From Ascaphus truei (lineage: Eukaryota; Chordata; Amphibia; Anura; Ascaphidae), in NCBI GenBank assembly GCA_036426205.1, contig CM071573.1, positions 43,326,643 through 43,390,642 of the forward strand: DNA of 64,000 nucleotides. Reading direction: 5' to 3'. Below the pieces are notes generated by a model. That model was given only the letters and a program-made list of their open reading frames with translations, did not search any database and had not been told where the DNA came from. The stretch's first letter is position 1. Each line of letters opens with the position of its first letter. Positions 12,625 through 24,870 of this stretch are shown here, in pieces. The translations under genes and the position numbers were made by a program.

Positions 12625-12799
12625 TTAGATTGTAAGCTCTTTAGGGCAAGGACTCCTTTTACTAAATGTCTGAAAGCACTTCTCCCCATTATGTGTTATT
12701 TGTACTATTTGTTATTTATATGTTTATCACCTGTATTACTGCTGTGAAGTGCTATGTACATAACTGGTGCTATATAAATAAAGATATACATACATCATT
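12625..12799 (+). mobile_element. L2-like LINE 3-prime end
   Basis: It contains the L2/MIR-type segment TTAGATTGTAAGCTCTTTAG followed by TATTACTGCTGTGAAGTGCT and the tail TATAAATAAAGATATACATAC. The same tail ends the long LINE copies at 23.1 and 31.6 kb (reverse orientation). It is truncated on its 5-prime side and has no coding part. Confidence 0.85.
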
Positions 12800-12807
12800 C
12801 ATACATA

Positions 12808-13517
12808 TGTAGCACTGTTCCCCCCACCCTCTGGGAGATACACAGCCTATGCTACCTAGTGTGTGGTGCAAATACATGTTAGTGTCAGGAGAGCTGAGTC
12901 TGATCTTCGATGGGTGGAGCAGGACAGGCTTAGGTTCTTCTCTGAGCTCTTCTCATGGTGCTTGGCGCCTCCTGCAGTAGTGGGCTCCAGGGTGTTCGAA
13001 GGTCAGCCCCCAGTATTGCATTCTTTCTGCCAAGGACTGATAATCAGACAGAGGTATATTATGAACAAGGTCTTTATTGGGGACATCCACTGCAGATCTT
13101 CTTACAGCGATGCAAGGTCTCAGAGACCCCCTATCTCTGGATGGTGCTTTGTCCCTGGTAGTATTGGGCATCTGTGGCTGAAACAGATGTTTCCCCAACC
13201 CAAAGGCTGGGGGTGAGCATGCTCATCCTGCCATGGGAGAGTCTGAGAGCTCTATTGCTTCCTCTCTCCTCCAGAGCAGGAACAGGACTGACTCTAAATT
13301 TGGCATTCCCCTAATTAGGACAGAAGGGACTGGCTCATGATCTATACCTATCCCTGTTAGGCTTACACAAGCCATGAGTCACCACCTTACTCCTGTCCAT
13401 CATAGAGAAACATGGGTGGGGTCACAAACCCATAAGATTAAACCCTTACAGCCTGCAGCTAGCAGCGCTTACATAACAGGGCTGGGAAAGATAGGCAGAA
13501 TTACATACCCTGTTACA
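12808..13517 (-). mobile_element. Solo LTR, minus orientation
   Basis: It begins TGTAGCACTG and ends CTGTTACA, with a perfect 4-bp target duplication CATA (12804-12807 and 13518-13521). Read on the minus strand it has the family features: an AATAAA signal (reverse TTTATT near 13072) and a terminal block with CTCCCAGAGGGTGGGGGGAA. It has inserted directly after the LINE tail. Confidence 0.85.
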
Positions 13518-15935
13518 CATACATTTTATGGTCTCCCTGGCGCATTGCTGACTAGCTTTCTATCATTTCAAGTCAAAAGGAGATTTTCAATTTAGTCCTA
13601 AAAAGTGGATTTTTTAAAAACATCCTAATGTTACTGTACAGTATATTTAGATCCCTGAAGGTTATACTGTCTGTCAGACTGGAAAGGCTTCAAATGTGTT
13701 GCAGCGTCTTATTGCAAAAAGAGGAGTCATTAATCAGGCAACGTGAGGTCATGAACTTCTCCTAAGAGCATGTTAACTTCCTTAATAGACCACACTTCCC
13801 TGCATACTAGTTAACGTCTAGTTAAGGGCTAATGGGGATCTGCCATGCTAATTAATGATGATGCATTAAGTGCTGCTGTAAATGGCATTCAAGTGATTCG
13901 GAATCCATGTTGTCTGTTAGAATACATTTTGTTTCCCCAGACTCTATTCAGACTGAACTGAGAAAGATTGGGTTTTATATATATATTTATAAAACATATA
14001 TATATAAAATCTCCCGCTCAGAATAGCAGGCAGCCTTTGTTTCAGGTGTCTCTGGTACAACCTCAAAGTAGACCATTTTATCCATCTACACGCCGGTCCA
14101 GGAATAATCTGTGGAACTGAGATCGGCTGCCCCTTTTCTAGGTTCCCATCTGAATAGAAAATCACAGAGAATGGGTGGGGACCAATCACAGCGTGAGTGC
14201 TTGCCTGTGTTAGCCAATCTGGCAGGGGGGGGGCGGGTGTGACGGTGAGGTCGAGGTAAGGAGGGTGGGAATTACAAACCAGCCAATGAGAACAGCGCCT
14301 ACCTTCCCATGTTCTCAATGCTGACCTGCTATGTCTTGATGAGATAGGCGCCTCTCTGGCGGTGGCAGACAATGCCTCCCAGATAGGTCAGCCCATCCCC
14401 ACTGTCCTTTGTCCTCAACCCCCTCGTGAAACCAGCTAAACCCAGATCCTTGAGTGTGCAGGCAGGATAAGTGTATTACCAGCCTAGCATGCCCAGGGAA
14501 CAAAGAGATACACATTCACAGTTCAACACAACTCAAGTTTCATAGAATAAAGTATTGTATATACATTATTATATATATTTGGCCCGGAGAGCCACAGAAG
14601 GATAGAGTTACAGGGAAATCCTTTATATCCAGAAAGATAGGGGCAATGGCTTAACCTTTATTATAATAGCCTCATTGCCGCTATCGTCACATTAAGTTAG
14701 GAAGTTCCCCTCTAACACCCCTCCTTCCTGCAAAAGTCCTATTCAGGCTCTGGAGGGAGTTAGCACCTTCAGGTAATTTTGCTTCTAAAGCAAGTTCTAA
14801 TTAGGCGGTTTGTCACTTTTTATAGAAGCGGTTTAGAAAATGCGATTTACAATACAGAATGATGCTTTTTCACACAATTCATTCTGCTTCTTGTGAACGT
14901 TCCAAAACATGCGGTATGGCAATGGCAAAAAATCGGAGCTACTAAAATAAGCCCCTAAGTATAGTTTTATGCTGCCCAGAATTCAGACACTAAGAATACA
15001 GAAAATAAAGCCCGTCTGTGTTGGAACCTTTCTATCACTGTCACCTTAGGGCTCGAAGTCCATCTATTTAATGCCATATGGGGAAGCTTACTGCAGCATT
15101 CCATTGTATTTCACACAGATCAGTGTCCAAGTTTCATTTGGTTTGAATTAGAGCAAAGCTGACTTTGCACATTGAAAAACAAATTGTTTTTAAGCCGTTT
15201 TGCACACAAATCTTTAGATTTGTGTACGATGACATTTCTAAAAGCCAGGTATAAATTCCTCAATGGCTTAGTCATGAACGATATACAGTAGAGAGATGTT
15301 TTTTTCCCTTACTTTAGTGTTTTCACCGAATTTTCATGAAAGTTCACACTTCCTCCGGAATGCGGGAAAATACAATATTTTCACCAGATTACAACGAAAT
15401 AGTGAGACTTTCGGCAGAATTTTGCAAAGACTTGCAGCAAACAAAGGACCATGTGATCATGTGACCTGATGCCTGTTTGCTTCCTTGTTGTAATTTGCAA
15501 TGTACATTGATTTTTAATGCTTACCAATTTTTTGTGACGGTTGAAGTTTTCATGGAAATAGTGTAATACTGAAATTAAGGAAAAAGAGACAAGCACAACC
15601 TTTCTTAGTAAAGTGCAAATAGTATAATATGGGCCACAAGCCACAATTCTCACTTACATATAAGGTAATTATAGTGCAGCATCAGAATGTACATTGGATA
15701 TGGATGTTCATACAGTAGTCACCGCTGTGCTGTCCATACGTGGGAAAATCCTGTGGGGTAGTGTGCCAGTAGAGTGCTGCCAGCAACAGCAGGGCTTTCG
15801 GCGTCCTCGCTTGTCGCCACACTTCCGGGTTCCTTGCAACAGCGTCTGACGTCATGCGTCAGAGAATGGCAACTTGCTAGCAAACTCTAAATTACTTGTA
15901 GCTCTTCTGGTTTGAAGAAACAGTGTCACCTAGCA
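13518..15935. other. No gene seen; unclassified repeats
   Basis: 13720-13905 is unique-looking and rich in TTAAT/TAATGATG words, possibly conserved non-coding DNA. 13985-14005 is an AT palindrome. 14030-14760 is repeat-like, but no terminal structure could be set. No open frame shows a known domain. Confidence 0.35.
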
Positions 15936-15977
15936 AACCCTACGCATTTCGCTTGTCCATTAAGCTTCGTCAGGGGA
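15936..15977 (-). ncRNA. Hammerhead-ribozyme-like motif H2
   Basis: On the minus strand: CCC, CTGACGA (15973-15967), A, a stem-loop closed by GCTT/AAGC, GAAA (15950-15947), TGCG, UA, then GGG. CCC/GGG form stem I directly against the core and the cleavage-type site. Stem II differs from H1, H3 and H6 but is still self-complementary. Cleavage is inferred from the layout only. Confidence 0.65.
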
Positions 15978-17226
15978 TGGGCAAGACTATTTAGAAGCAG
16001 AGACTGTTTGGAACGACCATTTAATGTTAATGTATGAGGGAGACAGAGATGCTGTTCACTTTGTGACCTTCCTTAAGCAATTGCTCTTTCATGCAGAAAG
16101 ACCACTGCGGTGTCAGCAGTCACAAAACACTTATATATGTATGTTTTTTACAGAAGGAAAATAAAAAGTGGATAGATATAGACAGACTGAAGGTCTCCGG
16201 CATCGTGGCAAGCTGTGGTAACGCAACCGCCCCAGAGCCAGGGTATTAACTCTGTATTAAAAACGTATGGAGGATAGACAGCACTCAAAAATAGAATAAA
16301 TTGATATAATGGAATGAATAAATGGTGCAGAGGGAACCAGGAGGGACTCTATACCCTCCACGTAATCAATGGACAAAAATGGGGAAGTTCTCAGCACTCA
16401 ATAAGAATACAATGAAAAATATAAGGATAAGCCAAATCAAATTTAATATCGTGATATTTGTGTAAAAAAGAAAAAATGTGAACAAGCGCTAAAGATTAAA
16501 ACACCAATGTGACAAGTAAAAATACAAAATATAATGGCTGCCTAGTAATACTGTCAGTACTAACAGAAAATATTTGGAAACAAAGAAAAAAACCTGGCGC
16601 CAAAAGTTCAATGGATAATCCTGTACTCCTCAGGGGATCAGCACACTTGCTTGACAGGCCATGTAAGGGAAAATACACAAACAACACAGATCATAGTGCA
16701 ACTCTGCAGGGTTAAAACAGGTCTACACTACACATACAACATAGAGACTCCTAGTGACTATAAAAACTATTTATTTAATAAAAAGAACTATGCCATAAAA
16801 TGGCAGGACAATCAGGAACACCGCTGGTCATCCAGGTGGGAAAAATCAGAGCCCTACTTACAAGCAGCAAGGCATAAACTCGCAATGCAACATAGAGTCC
16901 TCTTGGTGCTGATGATATCTTAGCAGAGATGTTATTCCTGCTGCGCCGCGACTCTCGTGCTGACCCTCCCTCCAGGGGTTACCAGGAACAGTGACGGAGG
17001 CCCGCTCGTGGGGCACACAGCTCTACTCCACGTGAGGCCGCTCTCCTCACTTCCTCCTCTGGTTTCACAAGCTGTCTCTGCGCACCCGCGCGCGAGTGTG
17101 CCCGTGCCCTTAAAGGGACAGTACGTGCGTCCTGTATGCCAAGGACTAACAGCTGCAATGAGGCTCCAAACCGAACCAAGTGTCCCAAAATAGTCCAGTA
17201 CCAAACTCAAAGTGACTGTGTCACCT
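15978..17226. other. Unclassified interspersed repeats
   Basis: AT-rich then GC-richer repeat-like DNA (16200-17220) that appears to be the body of the repeat whose minus strand carries H3. There is no gene. Confidence 0.35.
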
Positions 17227-17268
17227 GCCCTACGCGTTTCGTAGACGTTACTCTACTTCCTCAGGGGC
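17227..17268 (-). ncRNA. Hammerhead-ribozyme-like motif H3
   Basis: On the minus strand: GCCC, CTGAGGA (C3 at 17264), A, a stem-loop closed by GTAGA/TCTAC, GAAA, CGCG, UA, then GGGC. Stem I is a perfect 4-bp GCCC/GGGC abutting both core parts. Longer flanking complementarity (GTGTCACCT upstream, AGGTGACAC downstream) lies outside it. Confidence 0.7.
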
Positions 17269-18284
17269 TACAAAGACTGATATTAGGTGACACATACATA
17301 TACCCTAACCAATTAAAATGATATTTGTGTAGACATATACACACTGAGATTTGAAAAATGGTGCAATGTGTACTATGTACAACAGCATCAAGTGTGAAAC
17401 AACGTATATAGATAAACAACTAAATGGAATGCAAAACGAGGGAAGGGAGGAAAAACAGGGTAAGGGAAGGAAGGGGGAGGGAAAGACAGGGGAAAGAGGG
17501 GTACAGGGAAATAAGAGGGGCCACGTTTTAGAAGGTGAGCTCTTTCAGACCCGTTCCCAGAGATCCGAGAGATCAGAGGTACTTCCCTTAAATCCTGAAA
17601 TAAAAAACCTCCTTGATGGTGGGGAAATATGTGTGATCCCTACAGGGTACACTCCCTACAAAGCAAAAACAATCCAAATAGGCTCACTGATTACCAGCAC
17701 CCGAACTAGGTAAAATACAGTATAGTTCTAGTGGTCCGTAAGCAAATGCTATCAGAGCTCCACAGCCAGAAATCAAGTTCATGTAACCTCAAGCAACAAT
17801 TCAATAGGAACACACCAGATGCCACTGCTGGGCTTAGAGAGATGTATTTCGCCAGACGTAACGTTATTTCACTTTTCAAGGCTTTGGCTCAGACTTTTCC
17901 CTACCATAACATTATTTGCTTATATTGTCACAGGAGACCAGAACTAACACACCAGGGATCGACTCGCCAGACAGAACTACAGAGTTAATAACAGTGAATT
18001 TATTGGAAAATAATAACCACAATTGTCACAGACATAAGACATACACTCACCCACTTGGGAACACCCTGCAGGCCTAGGCGCGGGGACCTCCGTAAGGAGA
18101 TTTTCCCTGTTCTGCTCCCATGCCGTATTCAGCAGGCACTGCTATCAGAGACCCCAACTGGAACACCAGGAACCCCAGAACTCTGGGACCTATAACTGCC
18201 ACTGGCTGTGGCTGGAACTGGCTCTGGAATGAACTCCCACCAGAACTAACCAGGGGCCTTCCTCCCCACCTTTTATACCCCATG
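17269..18284. other. No gene seen
   Basis: Purine-rich segment at 17430-17520, then repeat-like DNA. The 120-codon open frame at 17351-17713 is Lys/Glu/Gly-rich because of the purine run and is not credible as a gene. Confidence 0.45.
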
Positions 18285-18655
18285 CTGACATCGCCACTGG
18301 TGTTTAGCCGCCACTCACCTTGCCGCTTGTCCACTGCCCGCTTCACCACCAAGATATGCCCCTAACCTTACCCCTTACCCTAACAACCCCTAATCTTAAC
18401 CCCTTATACTAACGCTACCCCAAACCCTACAAAACAACCCGTTACCCTAATCCCCTACCCTAAAAACCTAACTCCTTACCCCAAACCCCCTATCCTTAAC
18501 CCCTACCATAATCGATAAAACCCTTTATGTTATCTCATCTTATTGGCGAAACGGCTGAGCGTCCAGCAGTGGAATGGCTGCGGCGAAGGGTCCCTCGGCG
18601 GCCAAACACCGGCGGTGACTAGGTTGCGGCAAGATGGCCACGACCAAATGTCCGA
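18285..18655. mobile_element. Second copy of the telomere-like MITE, left end lost
   Basis: It shares GTTTAGCCRCCAYTCACC and a degenerate CCCTAA array (18361-18515) with the 7.1-kb copy, and ends in GACCAAATGTCCGATTCC. The matching left terminal repeat is not seen, so this copy is truncated or diverged. Confidence 0.6.
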
Positions 18656-19731
18656 TTCCATTTATTATATGCCTCTTTCTGCCATCCCTTTATTTGCCTC
18701 CTAATGCCACCACAACATTAATGTATTAAGAAGGGGGTGAGATATTGTGAGATTTTGCCTCAGGTCCAGCACAGAGATTCAAGTCTCTGGCTACATTTAC
18801 GCCGGGATTTTCAAGGTTTCCATAGCTCTGTACACTGTTCTTCTTTTAACGTGTTCAACATTTCATTTAAATCTTGCTAGCAGCAAAGAAGTTAATAATG
18901 TGGCTTTGTAAATAAAGAAAAACGAAAAGAAATGCTTGCAGATTTAGTCCTACAGGTTCTGTATGGGGGGGAACGAGAAGCATTCCCAAAATCTTGGAAG
19001 AGTCTACAGCAGTAAAACATCTTTCTTCTTCTTTACATAAGCCTCTTCATGCAGGAATAAAGAGCACTTAATAACATGTTTAGATTCCAACCAGATGTTT
19101 TCAAATACTTGAAAGCGCGTCTAATATTTATTTTTTAAAAGTTAAAATATTTTGTAAAATATGTCTGACAAGTCAATATCAGCACTGTAAGCTATGTCTT
19201 TGATATTTATTAAGGGGCCGTTCAGTCAGCTAGGGCTCTGTCTAATCTGTACCACATCTTGGTTCTTATCGTACTTCTATAAAGAAAACTTCTCTCTTTA
19301 TTTGTTTTATGAATCCCAAAGAGTACAGCTAGCGAGTTTTACTAGAGCTCTTTATCGTACACTTCGGGTTTGTTTTGTAGCATAAATATGTGAGTGGATC
19401 TTTATCCTACAGTATATTGTGAAACAAATATTATAGAAAACGGCAGAAGTTGTTACTTTATATTATATTTTAGGCAAACACTTTCAGCCCATTAGTGAGG
19501 ATTTTAGCCAATTCGTGCAGCACAAGTCCTGAAATAGCAGGTGGTATATATGTTCCATGCTGACCAACAGAGAATATTGTAAGAAAAGCTTACATACAGT
19601 AAATATTTTTGTAAAAATGTCCCTCTGGGGACCGAAACGTCGGACCTGTGTGCAATTTGGATATAGAAAATCACTTTTTCTCTTACCTAGTGCTGTGCCG
19701 GTGATATACATCACCAGTGATCTTATCTTGA

Positions 19732-19732
<1 letters not shown>
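18656..19732. other. No gene seen
   Basis: AT-rich. At 19620-19650 there is a GTCCC...GGGGAC stem followed by CGAAACGTCGGACC. It resembles the 3-prime half of a hammerhead but lacks the CTGANGA core. Confidence 0.45.

Positions 19733-19788
<56 letters not shown>
19733..19788. repeat. (AT)n(GT)n microsatellite
   Basis: An AT run passes directly into a GT run. The adjacent solo LTR has inserted at its right end and duplicated TGTG. Confidence 0.95.
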
Positions 19789-19794
<6 letters not shown>

Positions 19795-20539
19795 GCCAGG
19801 ACTGGTTTCCTTGGCTACCAGACTACCCCTCCTGGCAGTAAGCCCTGGTAAGAGCAGGCCTGCCAGGAATAATCATGGGTTTTCCCCACTCACAGCAGCT
19901 TCAGTGAGTCACAGGGGAGGCGGTGGGACTAGGCCTGTGTGTGTCCAATGAGGGACTCAGACCTGGTACCTGCTTCCCTTGTACTTAAGGAGCTGCACTG
20001 CTAAATTTAGTCAGTGCCTCTACCTCCTTGAGAGAGGCTGGTCTACCCACAACAATTGTGCAGGGCTCTGCCAATCTGTATTCCCTCCCTTAGGGGAGTG
20101 AATGGGAGACTATACCCCTTACTCCACCAGGGAGCAAGGACTTCTTCTGGGCCTCTTTCCCTGGAGTGGAGGTCCATGGTAGATCCTGAGGATGAAGCCA
20201 CAAAGCACTGCCTGTACCCACTGTGTAAGCTGTGTACTGTATGCTGACCATCTGCAGTGTGTATGAATAAAGTGACCCTGTTCAAATATATCTTCCTGCC
20301 TGAGACTACAATCTATCAGGTGGAGGGGAAGTAAATTCTCCTGTAGGGATTGTCCCCACATCCCTTGGGCCTACAAGAGATGGAGGCGCTGTCACTGTGA
20401 GAAAGAATCAGTTACTGCCCTAGAAGCCTGTCCTGTTATTTTCCACAACACCGCAGGAGACTCAGATCAACTACGAGCCAGCAGGTATGCACCACACCAC
20501 ATTGTGTAGCAGTGAAATCTCCCAGAGGGTGGGGGAACA
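19789..20539 (+). mobile_element. Solo LTR
   Basis: It begins TGTATAGCC and ends GGGGGAACA with a 4-bp target duplication TGTG (19785-19788, 20540-20543). It contains ATCATGGGTTTTCCCC (shared with the 2.0-kb copy), an AATAAA signal (about 20267), and GAGGCGCTGTCAC and CCACACCAC motifs. No internal region remains. Confidence 0.85.
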
Positions 20540-21349
20540 TGTGATATATATATATTCCCTTGCTGCAGTTGGAGCACTGTATGCTAGCTGATAATGGGAA
20601 AAGAAGTGTTGCAGACCTGTCTAAGACGTGTGAATGTGCTCACAAGTGATTTTTAATTGCTACATAGCGGATTCTGGGTAATGACATGCAAATGACCACA
20701 CAGTGTCACCTTATGCTTCTGATCTATTTTAACATGGATCCCTATAAGCGTACACCTGCCATATTACACAGCTTTTACAGCAAAGCCTGGGTTAAAGAAG
20801 TGCATGGTCAGCAATAAATACTCATAGACACCTGCTCTGTTCCTTTATACACCATTTTAATTAATCTAGTTGTTAAGTTAGCACCACCAGACATTATTTT
20901 ATTTTGTGATACTGTGATACTGTCTCCGAGAATGTTCTCCATGGAGGGGACATTCACAGCCTCATAACATATAGGAAGTAATGAGAGCCATTTGCAATAT
21001 AATTTCTACATTTGCAAAAGATAATTAAATAGAAATAAAACCCGCAGATCCACTTACTCGATAACCAAGACTTTGGGGTTTGTTTTCTGGACAAGTGTTA
21101 AAGTGCTATGTAACACAGGGATCTAAACTTAGAAAGAAAAGTGAATTAGAATGGAATTATCTCGGTCCTCTCCTGGCAGCTTATTGTAACTATGCATTGA
21201 TGTTCTTGAACTCTATCACTGTAACAACATTTGTAAAGCAAGCCTCACCGGCTACTCATTTTATACAGCTAATTATATTCTGACTCAATGGTACAGCTTC
21301 CGAAGCTTCCGAAGTACTGTACATGGAGTGTAGATCTTATGAACTTTTT
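20540..21349. other. No gene seen
   Basis: AT-rich DNA without recognisable repeats or domains. Confidence 0.5.
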
Positions 21350-21995
21350 CCCCTTAATATTAGCCTAGCACCCCCTCTCTTCACCTTTTAGGACCTTTCT
21401 TAAAACACACCTCTTTATATGGGTAGCTCCGCTGGCTGATACTATACATCTCATATACACAGACTGTGACCCATTACAGACACACTTACCAGAACACTTT
21501 CCTACTGTCTCTGTAAGTTCTCCTCACTTATCACTTAGATCCAGGGTGCACAAAGTGGCAAGTGGGAAATTTTCCATGGGGGGGGGATGCGGCTACAGAG
21601 GTCCCGCGCTCTACCCTGGGGCATTTAAATACCGGTGGACTGCGCAAGGCCTCTGCAGCTACTCCTACCTAGTCTTCGGTGACGCGTCGCCATGCTAACC
21701 CAGCGTCTAAGGACGCCGCGCGGTCAAGTCAAGTCCAATGACATCATTTGACGCCATAGCCTAGCAGGAAGGGGGGGGGGGGGGCGAGCCGAGAGGTAAG
21801 CAGGCAGGGGGGCACAGGATCAAAACTTTGTACTCCCCTGACTTAGATTGTAAGCTCTTTGGAGCAGTAACTCCTTTTCCTATTTTATGTCTGAAGCGCT
21901 TTTTTCCATTATGTTATAATATGGTCACGTGTATTACTGCTGTGAAGCGCCATGTACCTGGATGGCACTATATAAAGATATACATGCATACAAAA
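21350..21995 (+). mobile_element. L2-like LINE 3-prime end, split by a hAT MITE
   Basis: 21380-21540 matches the reverse complement of the LINE segment near 23.4 kb (GGGTAGCTCCGCTGGCTGAT). After the inserted MITE the LINE resumes with TTAGATTGTAAGCTCTTTGG and ends in the TATAAAGATATACATGCATAC tail. Confidence 0.8.
21541..21840. mobile_element. hAT-type MITE with 8-bp target duplication
   Basis: The ends are CCAGGGTGCACAAAGT and ACTTTGTACTCCCCTG (imperfect inverted repeats), with a perfect target duplication ACTTAGAT at 21533-21540 and 21841-21848. The interior is GC-rich with poly-G runs. It interrupts the L2 tail and is therefore younger than that LINE copy. Confidence 0.9.
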
Positions 21996-23142
21996 TGAAA
22001 CACCTGTAATTAATGCTCCAGAAAAGATACTACAGTACACATTTTTTACTGATCACGTATGTTGGAAAGTTACAAACCATAATCGAGCAGTTTTTTTCTC
22101 TTTATAAGTTCCTTTACTTGACAAACATTGTGGGGAAGATATAGCTGGACAGATTAGGTCGTACTCATCAGGGGCTGAGGTGTGCACAAGAGCTTACTTC
22201 ATGTACTGAATGGAAACTGCTTGCGAACATTGGGAAAGAGATGGCAATATTGGCAACAATTCATTTTGACCAATGTGAACTTCTTTAAAAATGTTGGGAA
22301 CAAAGCAAATATTACAGAAGGTTGCGAAAACATTTTTAGACATCCACACAACTCTAGCTGGAAAGTTGATGTTAAAGTATAATCTCTCCCAGGACCATAG
22401 TTAAGCAATGACAGTGATACTGCACATGTAGTTAATGAAATCAATTGACACCTATATAAAATTATTTTTTTTTAACACAAATCAGATATCTGTAAATATT
22501 GTTACATTTTTTTTAAATTATTTTGTATATATTGGGAACTGAAATATGGATGTGGTTTAAGTTTCTTAGACCCCACTATTTTGTAGTTACCTGCTTTCTT
22601 TCCAATTCTCATTACCGTCTCTGATAGGGTGAGGGGCACTGTTGATCGATATGTACCCCACATCCCATTCAGAGACCCCACTGAAAGGAAAGGGACAGCA
22701 AATGCAACCTTGTATATTTGTTACCAATCATTTGGGAACCAAAGCCTGTTTGTAGGAATACTTTGCAATACAGCAGATTTGTATTTTCCCACTTTTATTC
22801 CTGTGCATTACTTATTTATATCAGAAGGTTCTAATTTGCATTCTTTGGTTAAAGATTCCTTCTGAAATTAAGTCCTTTGTTACTGGAATCAAATCCATTG
22901 GGAGATGAGTTCTTCAGTCCTTACTGATTAATTAATATTTGATTACTGGATATATGGTTCATTAATCATCAGTGCCAAATCCATTATTACTGGAAACAAT
23001 GCATGTTGGCGTTGCTAAGTCAATTTCTTTACTGCACGTTCTCATACTGTACAGGCAACACTGCGAATTACAAACAGATTTACAGTAAGAAACATCTCAT
23101 TAATATATTCTTTCCTTGTAAACAGGTTTAGGAATATGTATG
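21996..23142. other. No gene seen
   Basis: AT-rich, mostly unique-looking. 22870-22995 (GATTAATTAATATTTGATTA...) has the look of a conserved non-coding element, but this cannot be judged without comparison. Confidence 0.4.
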
Positions 23143-24870
23143 TACTGTATGTATGTATTTATTTATACAGCGCCTCACAGTAGTAATACACACCAGAATC
23201 ATATAAATAACACATAATGGGAAGAAGTGCTTCGGACATAAAAGTAACATTTAGGAAAAGGAGTCCCTGCTCCGAAGAGCTTACAATCTAATTGGTAGCT
23301 AGGAAGAACGTACATAGACAGTAGGATGGCATTCTGGTAAGTGCGTCTTCAAGGGGCCAAACTTCATGTATCTGGTGTATAGTACTGTATTAGCCACGGA
23401 GCTACTCATATGCTTCGTTAAGCAGTTGTGTTTTAAGGTGTGTCTTAAAGGTGGATAGAGAGGGATCTAGTTGGGTATTGAGGGGAAGGGCATTCCAGAG
23501 GTGTAGGGCAGTCAGTGAGAAAGGTTTAAGGTGGGGGAGGGCTTTAGATACAAAGGGGGTAGAGAGAAAACATCCTTGAGTGGAACGTAAGAGTCGGGAT
23601 GGTGCATAGCGAGAAATTAGGGCTGAGATATAAGGAGGGGCAAGAAGAGTGTAAAACTTTAAAAGTGAGGAGGAGCATTGAGTGTGAGATGCAGGATTAG
23701 ATAGGAAGCTAGGAGAGGGATTTCAACAGGGGAGACGCTGAGACAGATTTAGGAAAGAGTAGAATGATTCTGGCAGCAGCGTTTAGGATAGATTGTAGGG
23801 GAGACAGGTGTCAGGAAGGAAGGCTGGATAGCAGGAGGTTACAGTAATAGAGATGGGAGAGAATGAGGGCCTGAGTCAGAGTTTTAGCAGTCGAACAACA
23901 GAGGAAAGGGCAAATCTTTGTAATATTGCAGAGGAAAAAGCGACAGGTTTTAGATACGTTTTGAATGTGAAAGAGGAGTAAAGTGTGACCCCGAGGCATC
24001 GTGCTTGCGCTACTGGGTGTATTACAGAGCTTCCAACAGTAATGTGGAAGGAGATACTGGGGACAGGTTTGGGATGAAATATAAGGAGCTCTGTTTTTGA
24101 CATGTTAAGTTTAAGTCGCGGGGGGCCATCCAGGATGATATCGCAGTGAGACATTCAGAAACTTTGGTCTGTACAGCAGGTTTAAGGTCAGGGGTTGCAA
24201 AGTAAATTTGTGTGTCATCAGCATTGAGGTGATATTTGAACCCAAGAGATGTGATTAGGTCACTTAGAGAGAGTGTTTACAGAGAAAAGATGAGAGGTTC
24301 CAGGACAGAGCCCTGGGGTACCCCCACGGAGAGATGGATAGAGGAGGAGGTGTTAGCAGAAGAGACACTGAAAGTACGATGGGAGAGCGGTAAGAGGAGA
24401 TCCAGGAAAGAGCTTTGGTACGATTACCAAGAGTATGGAGAATGTGAAGGTGAAGAGCATTGTCCACAGTATCAAATGCTGCAGAGAGGTCGAGTAATAT
24501 GAGCTGAGTGTAATGACCTCTGTCTTTGGCAGCATGGAGGTTATTAGTTATTTTAGTGAGGGCTGTTTCAGTGGAGTGAGCAGTGCGGAAGACAGATTGT
24601 TGAGGGTCTATGAGAGAATAGGTGTTGAGAAAATGGAGCAAGCGAGAGAATACAAGACGTTCAAGGAGTTTAGAGGCAAAAAGCAGGAGGGAAACAGGAC
24701 GATAGTTAGAAAGAAAGGTAGGGGGTCAAGCTTGCTGTTTTTTAGTAATGGTATGAGTGGTGCATGTTTGAACGAGGAGGGAAAGGTACCAGAGTAGAGG
24801 GAGGAGTTAAAAATGTGTGTGAGCATAGGGATTATAGTAGTGGTCTGAGTCAAAGACAGAGAAGAGTCAG
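23143..24870 (-). pseudogene. L2-like non-LTR retrotransposon, reverse transcriptase pseudogene
   Basis: A 5-prime truncated LINE copy on the minus strand. Disconnected frames keep fragments of a reverse transcriptase: an FKHAPLIPLL-type block at the start, then [15 protein letters not shown] and [13 protein letters not shown] (24264-24641). Then comes the thumb region with LKLNMSKTELLIFHPKPVPS (about 24100). The polymerase YADD box is not preserved in a single frame. The 3-prime end carries the segment ending in a TATAAATAAATACATAC-type tail, seen on the plus strand near 23143-23172. Sequence of the RT and tail fits the L2/CR1 group. Frameshifts and stops are frequent, so the copy is dead. 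Confidence 0.85.

Noticed and set aside
19620..19650. CGAAACGTCGGACC with a GTCCC/GGGGAC stem as a further ribozyme
   Set aside because: The CTGANGA half of the core is missing and no stem I partner precedes it.
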